NCBI GenBank assembly: GCA_036023115.1
Contig: JAYKKT010000091.1
Location: forward strand, 35,521,001-35,585,000
Length of the DNA: 64,000 nucleotides
Direction: 5' to 3'
Source: Brasenia schreberi
Lineage: Eukaryota; Streptophyta; Magnoliopsida; Nymphaeales; Cabombaceae
Shown here: positions 1 to 12,400 of the stretch, one piece after another
Numbering within the stretch: position 1 is the stretch's first letter
Layout of the letters: each line of letters begins with the position of its first letter
Translations under genes and position numbers: made by a program
Notes under the pieces: model-generated
Database searches by the model: none
Told to the model about the DNA's origin: nothing
Seen by the model: the letters and a program-made list of their open reading frames with translations, nothing else

Positions 1-65
1 TTAAAAAACTATATGTTTCCAGGGATGTTACTTTCTTCGAACTTACACCTTATTATTCTCCTTCC

Positions 66-845
66 ATGGAAACTTCTACACCTACTCCTTGTGTCCTTCC
101 ACTAGTTCTTAGTGAGGGGGAGTCTTATGAGATAGTTGACCGTCAGAGTGACAACCACCCACCATCCAAAGAGCTTCTGACGTACAAGAAAGGGCACCGA
201 AAGATTGTGTACACTCAAGAAGACCCATGTGCTAAAGAAATTTCTCCTGAATCAGATCCTCAAGTACGAGTGGACAATGACCTTGAGATTCCTATTGCTG
301 TTCGCAAAGGTAAGCGTGCATGTGCACGATATCCGATTTCTAATTATGTGTCATATGTCAATACTTCTCAGAGCTATCACACCTTCATTATGAATGCTGC
401 AAAACAAAAGAACAAAGCTAGATTGGTTGCTAAAGGATATAATCAAGAAGAAGGAATAGATTATGAAGAAACCTATGCACCTATAGCTAGATTAGAAGCT
501 ATTAGAATGTTTCTCTTACTTATGCTTGCATCATGGATTTCAAATTATATCAAATGGATGTTAAAAGTACTTTTCTAAATGGTTTTATTCAAGAGGAGGT
601 ATACGTTGAACAACCTCCAGGTTTTAAAAATCATGAACTACCTGACCATGTTTTTAAACTTAAAAAGGCTTTATACGGTTTAAAGCAAGTTCTCCTAGAG
701 CTTGGTATGAAAGGTTGAGTAAGTTCCTTTTTGAAAATGATTTTTCAAGAGGAAAAGTCAATACTACCACTTTTTATTAAAAACAAAAAGCATGATATTC
801 TTCTTGTGCAAGTATGTGGATGACATTATGATATCTCAAAACAAC
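66..845 (+). pseudogene. copia-1 reverse transcriptase, broken
   Basis: Reading frame 66-578 holds the acidic pre-RT linker and then the RT start, with the family signature [22 protein letters not shown]. The frame shifts near 530. The following frame (533-718) carries the next RT block, with [11 protein letters not shown] and PPGF followed by KKALYGLKQ. A further shifted frame shows the catalytic YVDD box at about 811-825. Straight after it the sequence jumps to GTGILY and the start of RNase H, so the RT thumb and connection region (several hundred bases in a normal copia) are missing. At least two frameshifts plus this deletion make it a pseudogene. The family assignment is certain. The exact deletion joint near 840 is inferred. 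Confidence 0.85.
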
Positions 846-882
846 TTCAGGAACGGGTATACTTTATTCGAAGTCATCAAAT

Positions 883-1368
883 TTGGACATTGAGCTTTAT
901 TCTGATGCTGACTGGGAAGGTTCTTATGATGACAGGAAGTCAACTACTGGATATATTACGTTACTTGGTGGTAATATTATATCTTGGAAAAGCAAAAAAC
1001 AGACAGTGGTTGCAAGATCTACTGTAGAAGCTGAATATAGAGCTATAGCCCAAGCTATGTGTGAAGGAAAATGGATATCTTCATTGATATCTGAATTAGG
1101 TTATTCAATTAACCATCCTCTATCCTTATATTATGATAGCAGTGCAGCAATTCAGATGGCATCTAATCCAGTATATCATGAAAGGACCAAGCATATAGAA
1201 ATCGACTGCCATTTCATTAGAGAGAAGATATCTAATAAAGAATTCCAGCTGGAGTATGTTCACTCTTCCAAACAGAGGGCTGATTTTTTAACTAAAGCTA
1301 CTACCAGCAAACTATTAAAGGAGACCTTATCCAAGTTGGGTGTCATCAACATCTTTCACCCAACTTGA
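883..1368 (+). CDS. copia-1 RNase H domain (open frame, fragment of pol)
   Basis: An open frame of 161 codons covers the copia RNase H. Motifs in order are SDADWEGSYDDRKSTTGY near the start, GGNIISWKSKKQ, ARSTVEAEYRAIA, YYDSSAAIQMASNP and HERTKHIEIDCHFIREKI, ending in a typical copia C-terminus (KLGVINIFHPT). It is not a separate gene: it is the 3' end of the pol polyprotein, and the first ATG is just an internal Met. It is followed within 10 bases by the polypurine tract and the LTR. This part is well preserved, unlike the RT before it. Confidence 0.85.
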   Translation: MDIELYSDADWEGSYDDRKSTTGYITLLGGNIISWKSKKQTVVARSTVEAEYRAIAQAMCEGKWISSLISELGYSINHPLSLYYDSSAAIQMASNPVYHERTKHIEIDCHFIREKISNKEFQLEYVHSSKQRADFLTKATTSKLLKETLSKLGVINIFHPT

Positions 1369-1681
1369 GGGGGAGTGTTAAGGAAAGTAGTCTTAGCGTG
1401 TAGAAAGAGTCATTACATGTAAATGAGTCATGTCTTATGTCATTTTGAGTCTTATGTTATACTAGAAATAATTAATTGTTAGTAGGGTTAGATTAGGAAA
1501 TTAAGTTATATAGAGTATAAATAAGTAATTAGGGTTAGAGAGAAAGGAAGACAGAATAGGAGAGGACGGCTGCAGAGAGAATCCGATTTTGGGAGATGAA
1601 GGCAGATTGGAGGAATGCCTCCAATCTGCCATCCATTGTAAGTTCTCTTTATATTCAATGATATGAAGTTGATTGACAACA
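1365..1681 (+). repeat. copia-1 polypurine tract and 3' LTR
   Basis: Directly after the pol stop comes TTGAGGGGGAGTG, the plus-strand primer tract of many plant copia elements. The LTR then starts with TGTTA at about 1375. Inside is a TATA box (TATAAATA, 1515-1522). A likely end is ...TTGACAACA at about 1681, giving an LTR of about 307 bp. The start is well supported. The end is inferred from the terminal CA only. Confidence 0.6.
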
Positions 1682-1875
1682 GCTTGAATGGCAGACACAT
1701 TGAAAAATAGAAATAAAATGATTGGAATTCGGAATGCATGCCATTCTTTAGACTCCTGTAGGTAAGACTTGTCCAACAATATGAAAGTTCCATAAGATCT
1801 TGCTGCTGTGTCTGTAGCTTCAACATGGGCCGTTTGCTGGATCATGAAGAAAAAGAAATTACCTTGAGATTTAGA

Positions 1876-1965
1876 GAGGCTCTTGTACCAAACCAAACCA
1901 AACCAAGCCCTTTCCCATCATTAAGTAGGTCGGCTACATGGATCGTAAATCACTGTTTCAGCTCT
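1876..1965 (-). repeat. SINE/LINE 3'-terminus-like remnant
   Basis: An (AACCA)n-type run is followed by AAGCCCTTTCCCAT and GTCGGCTACATGGAT. This is the reverse complement of the tail shared by the RTE LINEs in this window (GTAGCCGACCCC...GGGAAAAGGCTTAG plus a short repeat tail), but the tail repeat here is TTTGG-like rather than TTG. It may be the end of a SINE that borrows a LINE tail. No body or target-site duplication was recognised. Confidence 0.4.
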
Positions 1966-4900
1966 ATCTTTAGTAATATTAGCATCTAATTCAAAAAAGC
2001 AAGTGCACGTTTTATGGTTTCCTTCCAAAACTCTCCCTTTTATAAATGTTCATTATATAATTTCGCTCACCTTCTGACTGGAGCTCCATGTGGCTGCCAA
2101 GAGAGGCTCTTGTACAAAAATGTGTATAAAATAAACAGTTTCCAGTGGAGCACAAGGAGTTGAAACATGAAGAATGAGAAATTAGAGTAAGAGAATGGAG
2201 AAGAAGAAACAATGATTTCATGCATCCCTTGAGCTTCCCCCATCTCAAGGAAAGATGGGGGAAGAGCTTTGTGCATCTCTATGCCTTCTCGGTTCCATTA
2301 GAATTGTTGTTCCTATTTAGATGTATGTCAGTTCCCATTCCCAGCATATAAACCACTTGTTATTCTCCACATGGAGTAGGTGAGTTTCTTGAACGATGTG
2401 CTTCATGTTGGTGAGGGGCTTTCTTATGAGGAGAGACCAAGTTACTTGATTATGAAGAGAAAAAGTTACCTTAAAGATATCAGAGGCTCTTGTATAAACG
2501 GGGTCTGCAAATAGCGTTTCCCTTGGTGTAGATAATAATTTTATAAAACGCATTCCTACATACTTTTGCAATGAAACTTTGTAAAACTCATTTAGTGTAC
2601 ATAGTAGTACTGTAGTAGCACAAATTAGTGTCAGGCTCGCTTTTGGAACCATAAGGAGGAGTGCAAAACATCCAAAAACGCATCTCATTTCTACGGAAAT
2701 CTGTAGCAGTCACTAGTGGAGACTTGATTCATTAATTTAAAGATTAATGTTGAAGACATTCAAGTTTAATGGTGTAGATAATACTTTTATCGTTATAAAC
2801 TGCTAGTTGTTGGGTAATCTTATATTTGTGAATTGTAAAAGGTTTCATAGAACTATAGTAAGTGGTAGTATATTCATGAATCAAGTAAACTTGTACCGTT
2901 TCATTTAGAGATCGTATCATGTTTTAGAGGCGACCTGAAGAGAAAGAGAAAAGTAGATAAAGGTAGGAAGAAAAGAAAGGAGAAACGGGTTCTTGTATTT
3001 TTTGAGGTTTCTTTGGTCTCATAAGGGAAGTAAGATGGGAGAAATACTTTGTGCATCTTTAAGCCTTCTAAGTTCAATGTGTCTTTGTTTCACTGCATGT
3101 CTCTATCGCTATCCTCATAATATAATTGACTTTTTGTTCTTCTTATAGAGCAGTTAACTTTGTTGAATCACTGTTCTTCATGTTGGTATATTGGTTGTAA
3201 TGCATGATATGCATGTGCATACTCCAATAGTCAATGTCAGATCAATTGTGAATTAGGTCCTGAATAAGAGGTCCCCAAAATTCCTACACGTGGCTTTAAG
3301 AAAATGATATGTAAAGTTCCTTAACTTCCTTTAGCTATTCAAACGAACAAAAACGGCCTGATGAATTCTTCTACTTATCGGGGTAGTAGCCTTATTTTTA
3401 GGGGATTTGTTAGTTATTTGGGATGGTTAGTTCACACTACAATATCACAAGGATTGTTGTTTCGGAACGCTGGAGGTTACCATTATGCCTATCAGAAAAA
3501 ACCATTGAAAGAGAATTTGATGTGTACTCCTTACCAGCTTGGTATCAGACTGACAGACGGTCCACTAAAGAAGCATTCCTTGTCCAACAACTTATGAAAA
3601 GAAATAGGAAGTTTCTGTTTGGATCCATTGGTGGGAGGCAGACTAGAGTGGGTACTATGTAGGGAAGAGGATGGAGAAGAACTGGCTGCATAAAAAATAA
3701 ACATGAATTTGTCAAAAGGAGAACAGCTTTCTCACTATTTTTGGAATAGAAGTGTAATGCGGGTTTCTAGTTATGAACACTTGACCATGTTCAGGAAAAT
3801 TATAAAAACTACCAACTTATATGTAAGGTAGCTTAGTACGTGCTTAGGTACAGTATGTGCAGTTCAGGTGGACATTGGGCACTGAATGAAGCTTGTAAAG
3901 CAATTCGGTAATCCCGAGCTTGTGGTCAATGTAATGCTTATGTGATCACATGAGTGTACCTTTAACACGAGCTTAGGCTCGTTAAAAGTTCATTCACGTT
4001 GTTAGGAATTTCTTAAAAAGGAATTGAGGTTGCATAGGAATTAAGTTTTGAACAATGAATATGTGTCTGTGAGCTCCTTGAAGTTTTCAGGCAAATCAAA
4101 CTACAACTCTTGAACGGTTGGTTATTGGCTTTTTGCTGCCACTAGTCATAATTTCTTCGTAATGAACCAACCCTGATTGTTAATGGGTTTACTAGCTCAG
4201 GTCGTGCTTAATTTCCGAGGATGCATTGTTCTCTTTGCTATCATTCCCAGCAAACTAATTAGCTTCAGCACTGATATTCAAGCTAAGCTTAAGCTTGAGC
4301 TGGAGCATGGAAAGTAACGTACTGAGAATGCTGATACCATGTGGGGACTGGTAGGTTTGTATTCTTATAACTGAGAGTAATGAGATTAGAAGTGTTAAGT
4401 GTTAACCTTTTACCTTTTTTGTCTTAAAGATGAATTTGCTGTAAGTTCGCTGTTCCTCAGATTTATATTGTTTGATAGGCAATTTTACAAGGAAACTCTT
4501 CATCTTGCTCTCTGTTGCTAATAGATGGATCCCTAAGAAACAATTGAAGGCTTCTGATGTATGTTAGGTAGAAATTCTCAAATATCCATTGATCAGACAT
4601 CTTCCAAAGCCTGTGGAGCTATTTGACAGCCTGACGGACTTCCTTGTTGCCAATTTTTCTCTTTTCATCATTGATTGAGTTTATCTTGATGCCTCTTTTT
4701 CTGTTCTAATTGTGTTTGATGCAAGCGTGGTCCTAAACTTGTGTATCGTTGAGAATATAAGGATGTAATGGTTTGCATTTATTTCACCATAAGTTTGTTT
4801 GTTACTTCGTTTTCTGCTTGGTTAGGATCAGATTGGGAGAGTGAGAATTTAATGGAGCTTAATAGGAGATTCCTTGTAATTACCATTATATAAATGGTTT

Positions 4901-5097
4901 TGATATTTTGGTGTCTGAATTATGGTTGAGGAAACCCGAAAATGTGATTGATTTGATAATTCAGTAGGAGATTAATGAACTTAAGTTAGTAAGAGCCCCT
5001 TCTAAAGCATAGATGGAAACTGTATGTCATGTGCATGATTTATCACTTTGTGTCGAGATATGGAGCGGTCCTATGACACTCAGTTTTTCGTACGCAG
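1966..5097. other. non-coding stretch upstream of the CCDC97-like exon
   Basis: The region is AT-rich with no clear domain. Because a splice acceptor ends it at 5096-5097, at least its right part should be an intron of the CCDC97-like gene. Copia-1 may sit in the same intron. The N-terminal CCDC97 exon was looked for and not recognised. One unassigned open frame (3423-3662) is listed separately. Confidence 0.5.
3423..3662 (+). CDS. unassigned short open frame, possible exon
   Basis: An open frame of 79 codons ends at a stop at 3660-3662. The translation has ordinary protein composition, including FDVYSLPAWYQTDRRS followed by a basic stretch and a GSIGGRQTR segment near the end. I do not recognise the family. 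There is no signal peptide, membrane segment or known motif. It lies in the presumed intron or upstream region of the CCDC97-like gene, between copia-1 and that exon. It could be an exon of another gene, a decayed transposon piece or chance. Confidence 0.2.
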   Translation: MVSSHYNITRIVVSERWRLPLCLSEKTIEREFDVYSLPAWYQTDRRSTKEAFLVQQLMKRNRKFLFGSIGGRQTRVGTM

Positions 5098-5346
5098 GTG
5101 GAAGTCGACAGGTTAGCATGCACCAGCTTGGCATTGGCCAGTAATGAGCACCATGAGGGGCCAATATCACCTTTAGATATGCAAGATAGGATGGACCAAT
5201 TTACGTATATTATGTACCAGAAATTTCTGTCTGGTAAAGATGTGCATTTAGACTATTCTAAAATCGACGAGGACGAGACACTGGATGATCATTGGATGAA
5301 GGAGGTCACTTATGATGCAGAAGAGAAATACTTCGCTGAAGATTAA
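5098..5346 (+). CDS. CCDC97 (DUF2052) family protein, last coding exon
   Basis: This is the terminal exon of a plant homologue of coiled-coil domain-containing protein 97, a conserved nuclear protein associated in animals with the SF3B splicing complex. The frame reads through a region with QDRMDQFTYIMYQKFLSGKD, then HLDYSKIDEDETLDDHW, and ends DAEEKYFAED followed by TAA. This is the highly conserved C-terminus of the family. The exon is preceded by a splice acceptor (cgtacgCAG, AG at 5096-5097), and its first in-frame codon is GTG, not a start. The N-terminal coding part lies upstream, beyond or among the elements to the left, and was not identified. CK2 beta follows in the same orientation about 3.9 kb downstream. 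Confidence 0.85.
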   Translation: MEVDRLACTSLALASNEHHEGPISPLDMQDRMDQFTYIMYQKFLSGKDVHLDYSKIDEDETLDDHWMKEVTYDAEEKYFAED

Positions 5347-6579
5347 TTATGAAACGTTTGCAGTCTCGGTTTCTTGTGACTGGTACAATTACTATTGGCA
5401 CGGCACCCTGTCCCAGCTCGGCTAGACTGTAGGGCTACCTTTTGTGTACATATGTGACGTCAGATGCCTACAAAATTTATGTTTTTCAATCACAGGATGA
5501 GAATGCTTATGCAGCAGGTATCCTTGTTTTAAAGTTGGCCCCTGAAGATTGAAATGCTTGTTGTGCATGTGTGTGTGTGAGAGAGAGAGTAGTAATTTAT
5601 ATTTAAAGGATGAAATTCTTCAAAAATTTAAGTGAAAATGCTATTATATATGCAGCTTCTGTAATATTGAAGAATTCGACCATTTGACATGTATGTGCCC
5701 AATTAAGTTCCTATAACATATTTGTAGATAAACAACACACACACTCTTTTGATGGAACAAGCTTAGGCAAGCTGGGTAGAACCGAATACCAGGAGTCGGC
5801 GTGCAGTTCTGGTATAACTAGCCAGTTTTTGTTGGGCTCATGTGGGCATGAATGAGCTCAGCACGAGCTCAATCGAGTGGACAGCGGCTCTCTTTTTTTC
5901 TTTTTGTAGATTTCGCTTCCCAAAATTCCCTTGAACTGGAACATTAGAATACCATACACGAGCTACTGTCATGATTGTGGAGCTTCTAGCCCTCTTTAAG
6001 GGAGGCTCTGGTAGTTGCATCTGTAATCTGCTCACAAAATGCTTGGAGTTGCAACCCACAAGTCGCCATCTACGACTAAATACAGAAAACCTCATGTAGC
6101 ATAGAAGATCGCATGAATGTATGTATTGAATTCCACCTGGACTCAAGCGGGTGACAAAGCAATTGAAGCTCGCCGGATTTCTTCTCTTAAAAAATGATGG
6201 ATCATCGACAGAAGTAGCACAAGAAAAGGAGAAACAAGCTCCGTAAACATGTATGCACCAAGCCGAATAGAATTACAAGTTCCTTATTATTGGTGCCAAT
6301 GACAAATCAAAGAGATCACTAACTTGTTTGCCAACCAACCAACGGATTAAGCAATCTACTTTGCTTGAAGGTATCATAAAGTGGGGGAAGGAAAACGCAA
6401 TCAACTTAGCTATTTTCGGATAATCATTAGGCTGCTGCCACTTCCGATATTATCCATATTCAAATAGTTTAGTATAATGTTATAGAGGGTGAAAAAGGAA
6501 TTATGTCGACACTTTGAGTGCAGGTCGATCAAAATTTCAGTGCTCAAAGCCAACTTGATCATGTTCGCATCAACCCCAA

Positions 6580-6684
<105 letters not shown>

Positions 6685-6861
6685 AGCAAGACCGGCTCCT
6701 GTCCATCGTTGACCCTGTCCACTCACATATGATCATTAGTTTTTCGAATGCATTAGTTCAATTCCAAAGGTTGTGAGTGTATTTTGAAAAATCATCAAGA
6801 ATAACTTTATTACACTCATGTCATTAAAAACAATAGTCGGGTATGAGTGGATAAGATCCAA

Positions 6862-6902
<41 letters not shown>
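6862..6902. repeat. compound (TC)n(TA)n microsatellite
   Basis: A pure TC run joins directly to a pure TA run. The left flank (GGATAAGATCCAAT) is the reverse complement of the flank of the (GA)n tract at 36830, so the two are copies of the same dispersed end sequence. Confidence 0.9.
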
Positions 6903-7223
6903 TCTACTAGGACACTTTTCACTTATGCCTACCTTTTAGTCTTTGGTGGTATATATGTATAATAAGTTATTGTTCATGTTTTTCTATTACACTTGCAATT
7001 TTATAAATTATATTTATGTCCCTAAAAAGTAAGAGAGTATGTGTGAGTAAAAGATTGGTACTTAAAATTAAAAAGTGTGGTGTTTTGTATGAGTTGTTTA
7101 TTTAAAAAATAATCTTTTTAGTTTTTAAATTCAATTTTTAATCATCCATTTTTCAAATTAGATGATTCATATTTGCTTGGATGTATTGACATGTAATATT
7201 AGAAGTATATACCACGAACTCTC

Positions 7224-7226
<3 letters not shown>

Positions 7227-7261
<35 letters not shown>
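7227..7261. repeat. (TA)n microsatellite
   Basis: A pure TA run follows a short CTCTCTCT segment. Confidence 0.9.
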
Positions 7262-7264
<3 letters not shown>

Positions 7265-7991
7265 AGTATGTGCTGGGAGACTTAGGTGTTAATATATCAA
7301 ACAAATTCTAACTATTTAATTGTAGAGATGGGTATATCACATTTAAATTCAAAAGGCAAACAAGTAGAATTGTACTGTTGTATATATACCTTATTCACAT
7401 CCATAAATTTTTATTTTTAAATTCAAATTCGAACATCCATATTTGAGAATAGATGATTGAGACTTTTATTGGATATGCTAGCACCTAAGTGGACTATAAT
7501 ATACCATGTCATCTCTCCTTTTCTCTCTATTATATATGTAGTGTCTCGTATGCTTGCCCATCTTTGAAAATAAGACCGTTGAGTTAAAAATCAAAAGTAC
7601 TTGTGTGAACCAAGTGTACATGTTATATGTACATTTGCACCCAACCATCCAATTAATGAGATAGATGGGCATCTAACCATCCAATTATTGAGATAGATGG
7701 TTAAGATTTTCATTATATAATATCGTAAGCATACAGAACTCTTCACACACACATATATAGCTTGCAGAACATGTGCATTAATAAATGTGCTAAATCATCC
7801 TTAATTGTCTGTTGAAAGAGATACGTGGCTGAGATTAAAAAGTAAAAAACATGTGTGTGTACATATTATATATATACTTTTTCTATTTGTACTTGATTCT
7901 CAAGAGTATTTTTTGTTTTTTAATTATTGATTAAATAATTGCTATCATTAAGAATGGCTTAGCATGTTTGCTTGTGCACATATTTCATAAG

Positions 7992-7993
<2 letters not shown>

Positions 7994-8060
<67 letters not shown>
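7994..8060. repeat. compound (TA)n(GA)n microsatellite
   Basis: TA units give way to GA units, the mirror arrangement of the (TC)n(TA)n tract at 6862-6902. Confidence 0.95.
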
Positions 8061-8062
<2 letters not shown>

Positions 8063-8304
8063 TTTTCCTCACCTCCATATCATTGGTATAATCTTGTGTA
8101 CTGTTTCAAAATAGGAGTATAACAGAGGCACACTATGATTGTTTTCTCTACTACCATTTGCTGTTAATGAAAGTAAGTAATTTCTAAATTGGCATTTTAA
8201 AAGTAAACCAGCACACAGTTACTGTTTCACCCCACATTTCAGTGGTGCACAAGAGTGCATAGTGTGAGCGGTGTGCGGGGTTGAATTCCTCCCCCTCTCT
8301 CCTT

Positions 8305-8323
8305 ACACACACACACACACACA
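8305..8323. repeat. (AC)n microsatellite
   Basis: Short AC run in the presumed promoter region of the CK2 beta gene. Confidence 0.85.
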
Positions 8324-9200
8324 AATTTGGGACCGTTCACTTCCCTGGACCATACCTGACCTGGGATGCCTAAACCCGATCCAGACACGGATCGTCGACC
8401 AGGCTAGAGGTTGGCATCCGGTTTAGTTTCTTCTTTTTCTTTTTTGGTTACACATCTTATGTAGATCAATTTTCACCAGATATCCAGCCCGAACCCGAAG
8501 AACCGATTACTCACCTGGTTGTACATGTGTGCTCGCACGAAACACGAAACCGAAGCTAAAGGGGGACAGAGAAAAAGCACAGGAAGGGGATGCGAGTGTT
8601 TGTTTACGGGGATTTGCTTGTCGTCCTTCGTCCGGCGATTATTCTAGTTCTTGCTCTCTCCGTCCTTCGTTTCCTAACTATCGAATGCAAAGGTATGTTA
8701 CTGGTCACCACCGTCTTCATAGGACTCGCTTCCGCCTTCTCTTCGTCGTCTTTGAGCGTGTTTCGCCATTTCTCTACGAGCTGTCATGAAATCAAGAAAT
8801 ATAGGATTATTTTGCGTTTTCTAGATCTTAGAGTCGCTCATTTTCACGGTTTTCTACTATTACGCGTAAAATTTCGGTTTTTCTTGGCTATTGGTAGCTA
8901 CCATCTTCATATGACTCTCTTTTATGTTATTCTCCTCCTCGTCGTCTTTGTGTAGTTTTCTTGTTTCGCGCCATGGACTCATGAAATCTCGTATTCTCTT
9001 AGTTTTCTCGGTCTTGGTCGCTAATTTCCGTTCTCTTCGTGTTCTACGTGTGAAATTTCGTACATTTTGGTGTTTTTTGTAGGTTGGTCAAGTTCTTCCC
9101 CCCTTTTTTTGAAGGAGTTTGTTGATGGAGGAGGATAAATTAGGGTTTACGGATTAGAATAATAGGGAGTTCGGTGAAAAGGAAGAGAGAGGGGGGGGTC
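8324..9200 (+). promoter_or_regulatory. CK2 beta promoter / 5' untranslated region with probable leader intron
   Basis: The 5' leader is C/T-rich with many CTTCGTC and CTCTC repeats, as is common in plant housekeeping genes. A good donor (AAAG|GTATGT, GT at 8693-8694) and acceptor (TTTTTTGTAG, AG at 9081-9082) would remove a T-rich leader intron of 390 bp (8693-9082), leaving a short leader before the ATG at 9201. No TATA box was identified. The leader intron is inferred from splice-site quality and base composition only. RNA-seq reads across 8692/9083 would test it. Confidence 0.45.
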
Positions 9201-9441
9201 ATGTACAAAGAGCGGGGTGCAGGGTCGGAAGCGATAACGGGGGCATTGAGGTCCGACCTCACTCTGCGTGACCCTCTCGACCGTAAACGGATCAATGATG
9301 CATTGGACAAGCATCTTGAGAAGTCGGCACCGTCGACCTCCAAGGGAGCGATGAATGGGAAAGATGGGGTTTCAGTCCCCTCGAATCGCAACCACAAGGA
9401 AAGTCGACTGGGTGCACTCCCAAAGAGCAAGCGTTCTGATG
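9201..9441 (+). CDS. CKB: CK2 beta exon 1
   Basis: ATG at 9201 opens MYKERGAGS, matching the usual plant CK2 beta N-terminus. The in-frame codons before it (from 9174) are part of the leader. The exon encodes the N-terminal extension and ends after SKRSD with one base of the next codon. The donor GT is at 9442-9443. A Glu codon is rebuilt across the intron. Confidence 0.93.
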
Positions 9442-12400
9442 GTTCGCTCTTCTTCCTTGATTCTTATGTTGTAAATGTTCTGTTTTTTTGTTGTGAGCCT
9501 TTGTTTAAGCCAGGTTTTCAGTTAGTTTGTTGATGTCCCCTTTGTTTCATTCATCTAATTCTCGTGCCAAAAACCTCTGGTCAAGCAACAATAGCCAACA
9601 AAACAACAACAGTAACTCATATTTAACAAATATCGGAAATTTTGCTTTCTTTATGGAGAAACAGATGAACCTAGAGAAGGTACAACATGATGAGAAATGA
9701 GCTCCTTGGCATTATTTTTGTAGTTCAATAACTTGTTTGTTGGAAAATTGTGCATGAGTTCCAGATTGTGCAGATTTTACATGTGTGCTTGCTGTGAAGA
9801 TTATGGAATTTCATGTTGAATGTGGTTCTCATCATATGCTATGCTGGTTATATGGTTTTTGCCTGGTAGAATGAAATTGAGGAAATTGGGATAAAATGCA
9901 AGAAATTGTAGACACTAAGCTTAACAAACCAAATGGATGAATTTGCAGGTGGTTAGGTTCGTTATGTTTTGGGTTTTGTGTCTGTACTTTATGCATGCTT
10001 CTCTTGTCATTGTTGAATAATTCCTCTATAAGATGGCATGACTTTTGGTCCCTCCTTGTAGTTGGTTGTTTTAAATATCATTATCTCATTCTTTCTTTCT
10101 TTCAGGTCTATGCTCTTAAATATTAATACTCACATTATCACATATGCAGCCTGTCGTCTCCTTGGAGATCTATTGTTGTCATGTGCATACCCTTGGTTAG
10201 AGCAATTGTTCAATTGCTAGGGATTATGAGTTTATGACTAAGTGATTCTCAAGATCTCAGGTTATTATCTTGTTGTGTAGGTAATGAAATTGTGTATGCG
10301 CTTTCTTCTATGATTTGCTTGTGTTGAGAATAGAATTTATAGTGGCTTCATTAGTAGGTGATAACTTTAAATCTTGCATTGACTTCTTAGTCCAATGCAT
10401 GTGCCATTCCAAGGGTATCAAACTATCGATGATTTATTTTGATTCCTCAAAGTGTTAAGGTCTCTGTATTTATGAGTCTTGTATTTAAAATGATATGCTA
10501 CACAATTATGTGCAAGTAGAGTACTTTTTATACAATAACGTCATACAAGTGAGTCCGAAAGAATGGTGCAATCTGGCTAAACAATCCAAAACGGAAAATC
10601 CAGCAGAACCCGTATACTATATTCATGAAATCTTTAACTCAGCTTCTTAACTCATGCCTCTTTGCTCTTGCACCAACTTTGAACAGATGAAAAGACGGAC
10701 CAGATGAGCGAGAAAGCTCACTTCTAGGCAAATTACTATTGCATTTTTGAGATGGATCTTAATGCTTTTAGTGTGCTTTTGTACCACCAACCAATGTTGT
10801 AAAAATCGTATCAGTGCCCGTATCGCACGGGGGATTGATATGGTTGTATCGTACCGTATCATACGGTATGGTACGATACACAATTTTCTTTTAATTTTTT
10901 TTTAAATTTTTAAAAATTTAAAAATTAAAATTAATGAACAAAACATATATAACACAATGAAGAAGCATTCATACTATAATAAAAACATCTCTATAACAAT
11001 GCTCCAAGCATCCATAAATATAATTCCATATTCCATAATCCATGATAATATGATTCCATATTCTATATTCCATAATCCATAGAATCCATACCATTAGGCA
11101 TTAACTATTAGGATAATAATCATCAAAGTTACAAGTACAACTTACAATCATGAAAGATGAGAACGTTATAAAGTTCTAAATAAAAGTTAAAACAAATTAC
11201 AATCATCCACAACATAAATCATAATCAACAAAAGTATTATAATCGACGTAATCAGGATCACCATCATCATCATCATCTCCTCCTCCCTCTTCTTCCTCCA
11301 TAATAGGATTTGCCCATCCAATACCTTCAGATTCATTTTCATCGTCTCCAGCTCTAAGTTCTGCTTTGGCTTGTAGTGTCCTCCAATTTTCGTCCTCTAA
11401 AATGATAGGGAGCTCTTCCTCTTCGACCTAATCATCAACAATATCAACATTTTCGTAACTCAATGGGTCATATGGCACCTTTCTTGTCCTTCTTGCATCT
11501 TTTTGCATTTACCTGTAAAAAAAGAATATTCAAATTATAAAAAATATCAAATGCAATATAGCCACATCAAGCATTCATTATTTATAAGATTAAGAAAGAA
11601 GTCAAGAACTAGGCAACAACAAACATTATATATTTTTTATGGGAAAGAATTATCGAACGTAGGTTAAGACAAGTATCAAGTACAACAGAGAACCAATTTG
11701 GATTTATGCCAGGTAGATCGACTATTGAAGCGATTCACCTTTTGAGACGTCTTATGGAACATTTTAGAGCAAAAAAGAAAGACCTTCACATGATATTTAT
11801 TGATCTAGAAAAAGCTTATGATAGAGTACCGAGGGTGGTTCTTTGGAGAACTTTGGAAAAAAGAGGTATCCCGTTGACATATATTAACCTTATAAGAGAC
11901 ATGTATGATGGTGCAAAAACATGTGTGAGGACTCATGAAGGAACGACAGACTTCTTTGAAGTTAATATTGGGTTACATCAAGGATCAACTTTAAGTCCAT
12001 ACTTATTTATAATGGTGATGGATGAGTTAACAAAACATATTCAAGATGAAGTACCTTGGTGTATGTTATTTGGAGATGACATTGTATTAGTGGAGGAGTC
12101 TAAGGAAAAAGTTAATAGAAAATTGGAACTATGGAGAGAAACATTAGAAAACAAAGGCCTCCGACTTAGTAGAACAAAGACAGAATATATGGAATGTAAG
12201 TTTGATCATTTGGCTACTTCAGAGGACATAGAAATTAAAATTGGCACACATTGCATTCCCCAAAAGGAAAGTTTTAAATACCTAGGGTCAATTTTTCAAA
12301 GTGATGGAAGAGTTGATGGAGATGTTACACATAGAATTAATGCTGGTTGGTTAAAATGGAGAGGAGCATCAGGTATTCTTTGTGATAAGAAGATACCATT

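Larger units (their letters stand above)
1..1681 (+). mobile_element. Ty1/copia retrotransposon copia-1, 3' part with 3' LTR
   Basis: The window opens inside the pol region of a Ty1/copia LTR retrotransposon on the plus strand. The order seen is a pre-RT linker, reverse transcriptase pieces, RNase H, a purine-rich tract and the start of a 3' LTR, which is the normal copia order. The 5' LTR, gag and integrase would lie left of the window. The RT is frameshifted and part of it is deleted, so this copy cannot be autonomous. The right end of the LTR is an estimate because the matching 5' LTR and the target-site duplication are outside the window. Confidence 0.85.
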
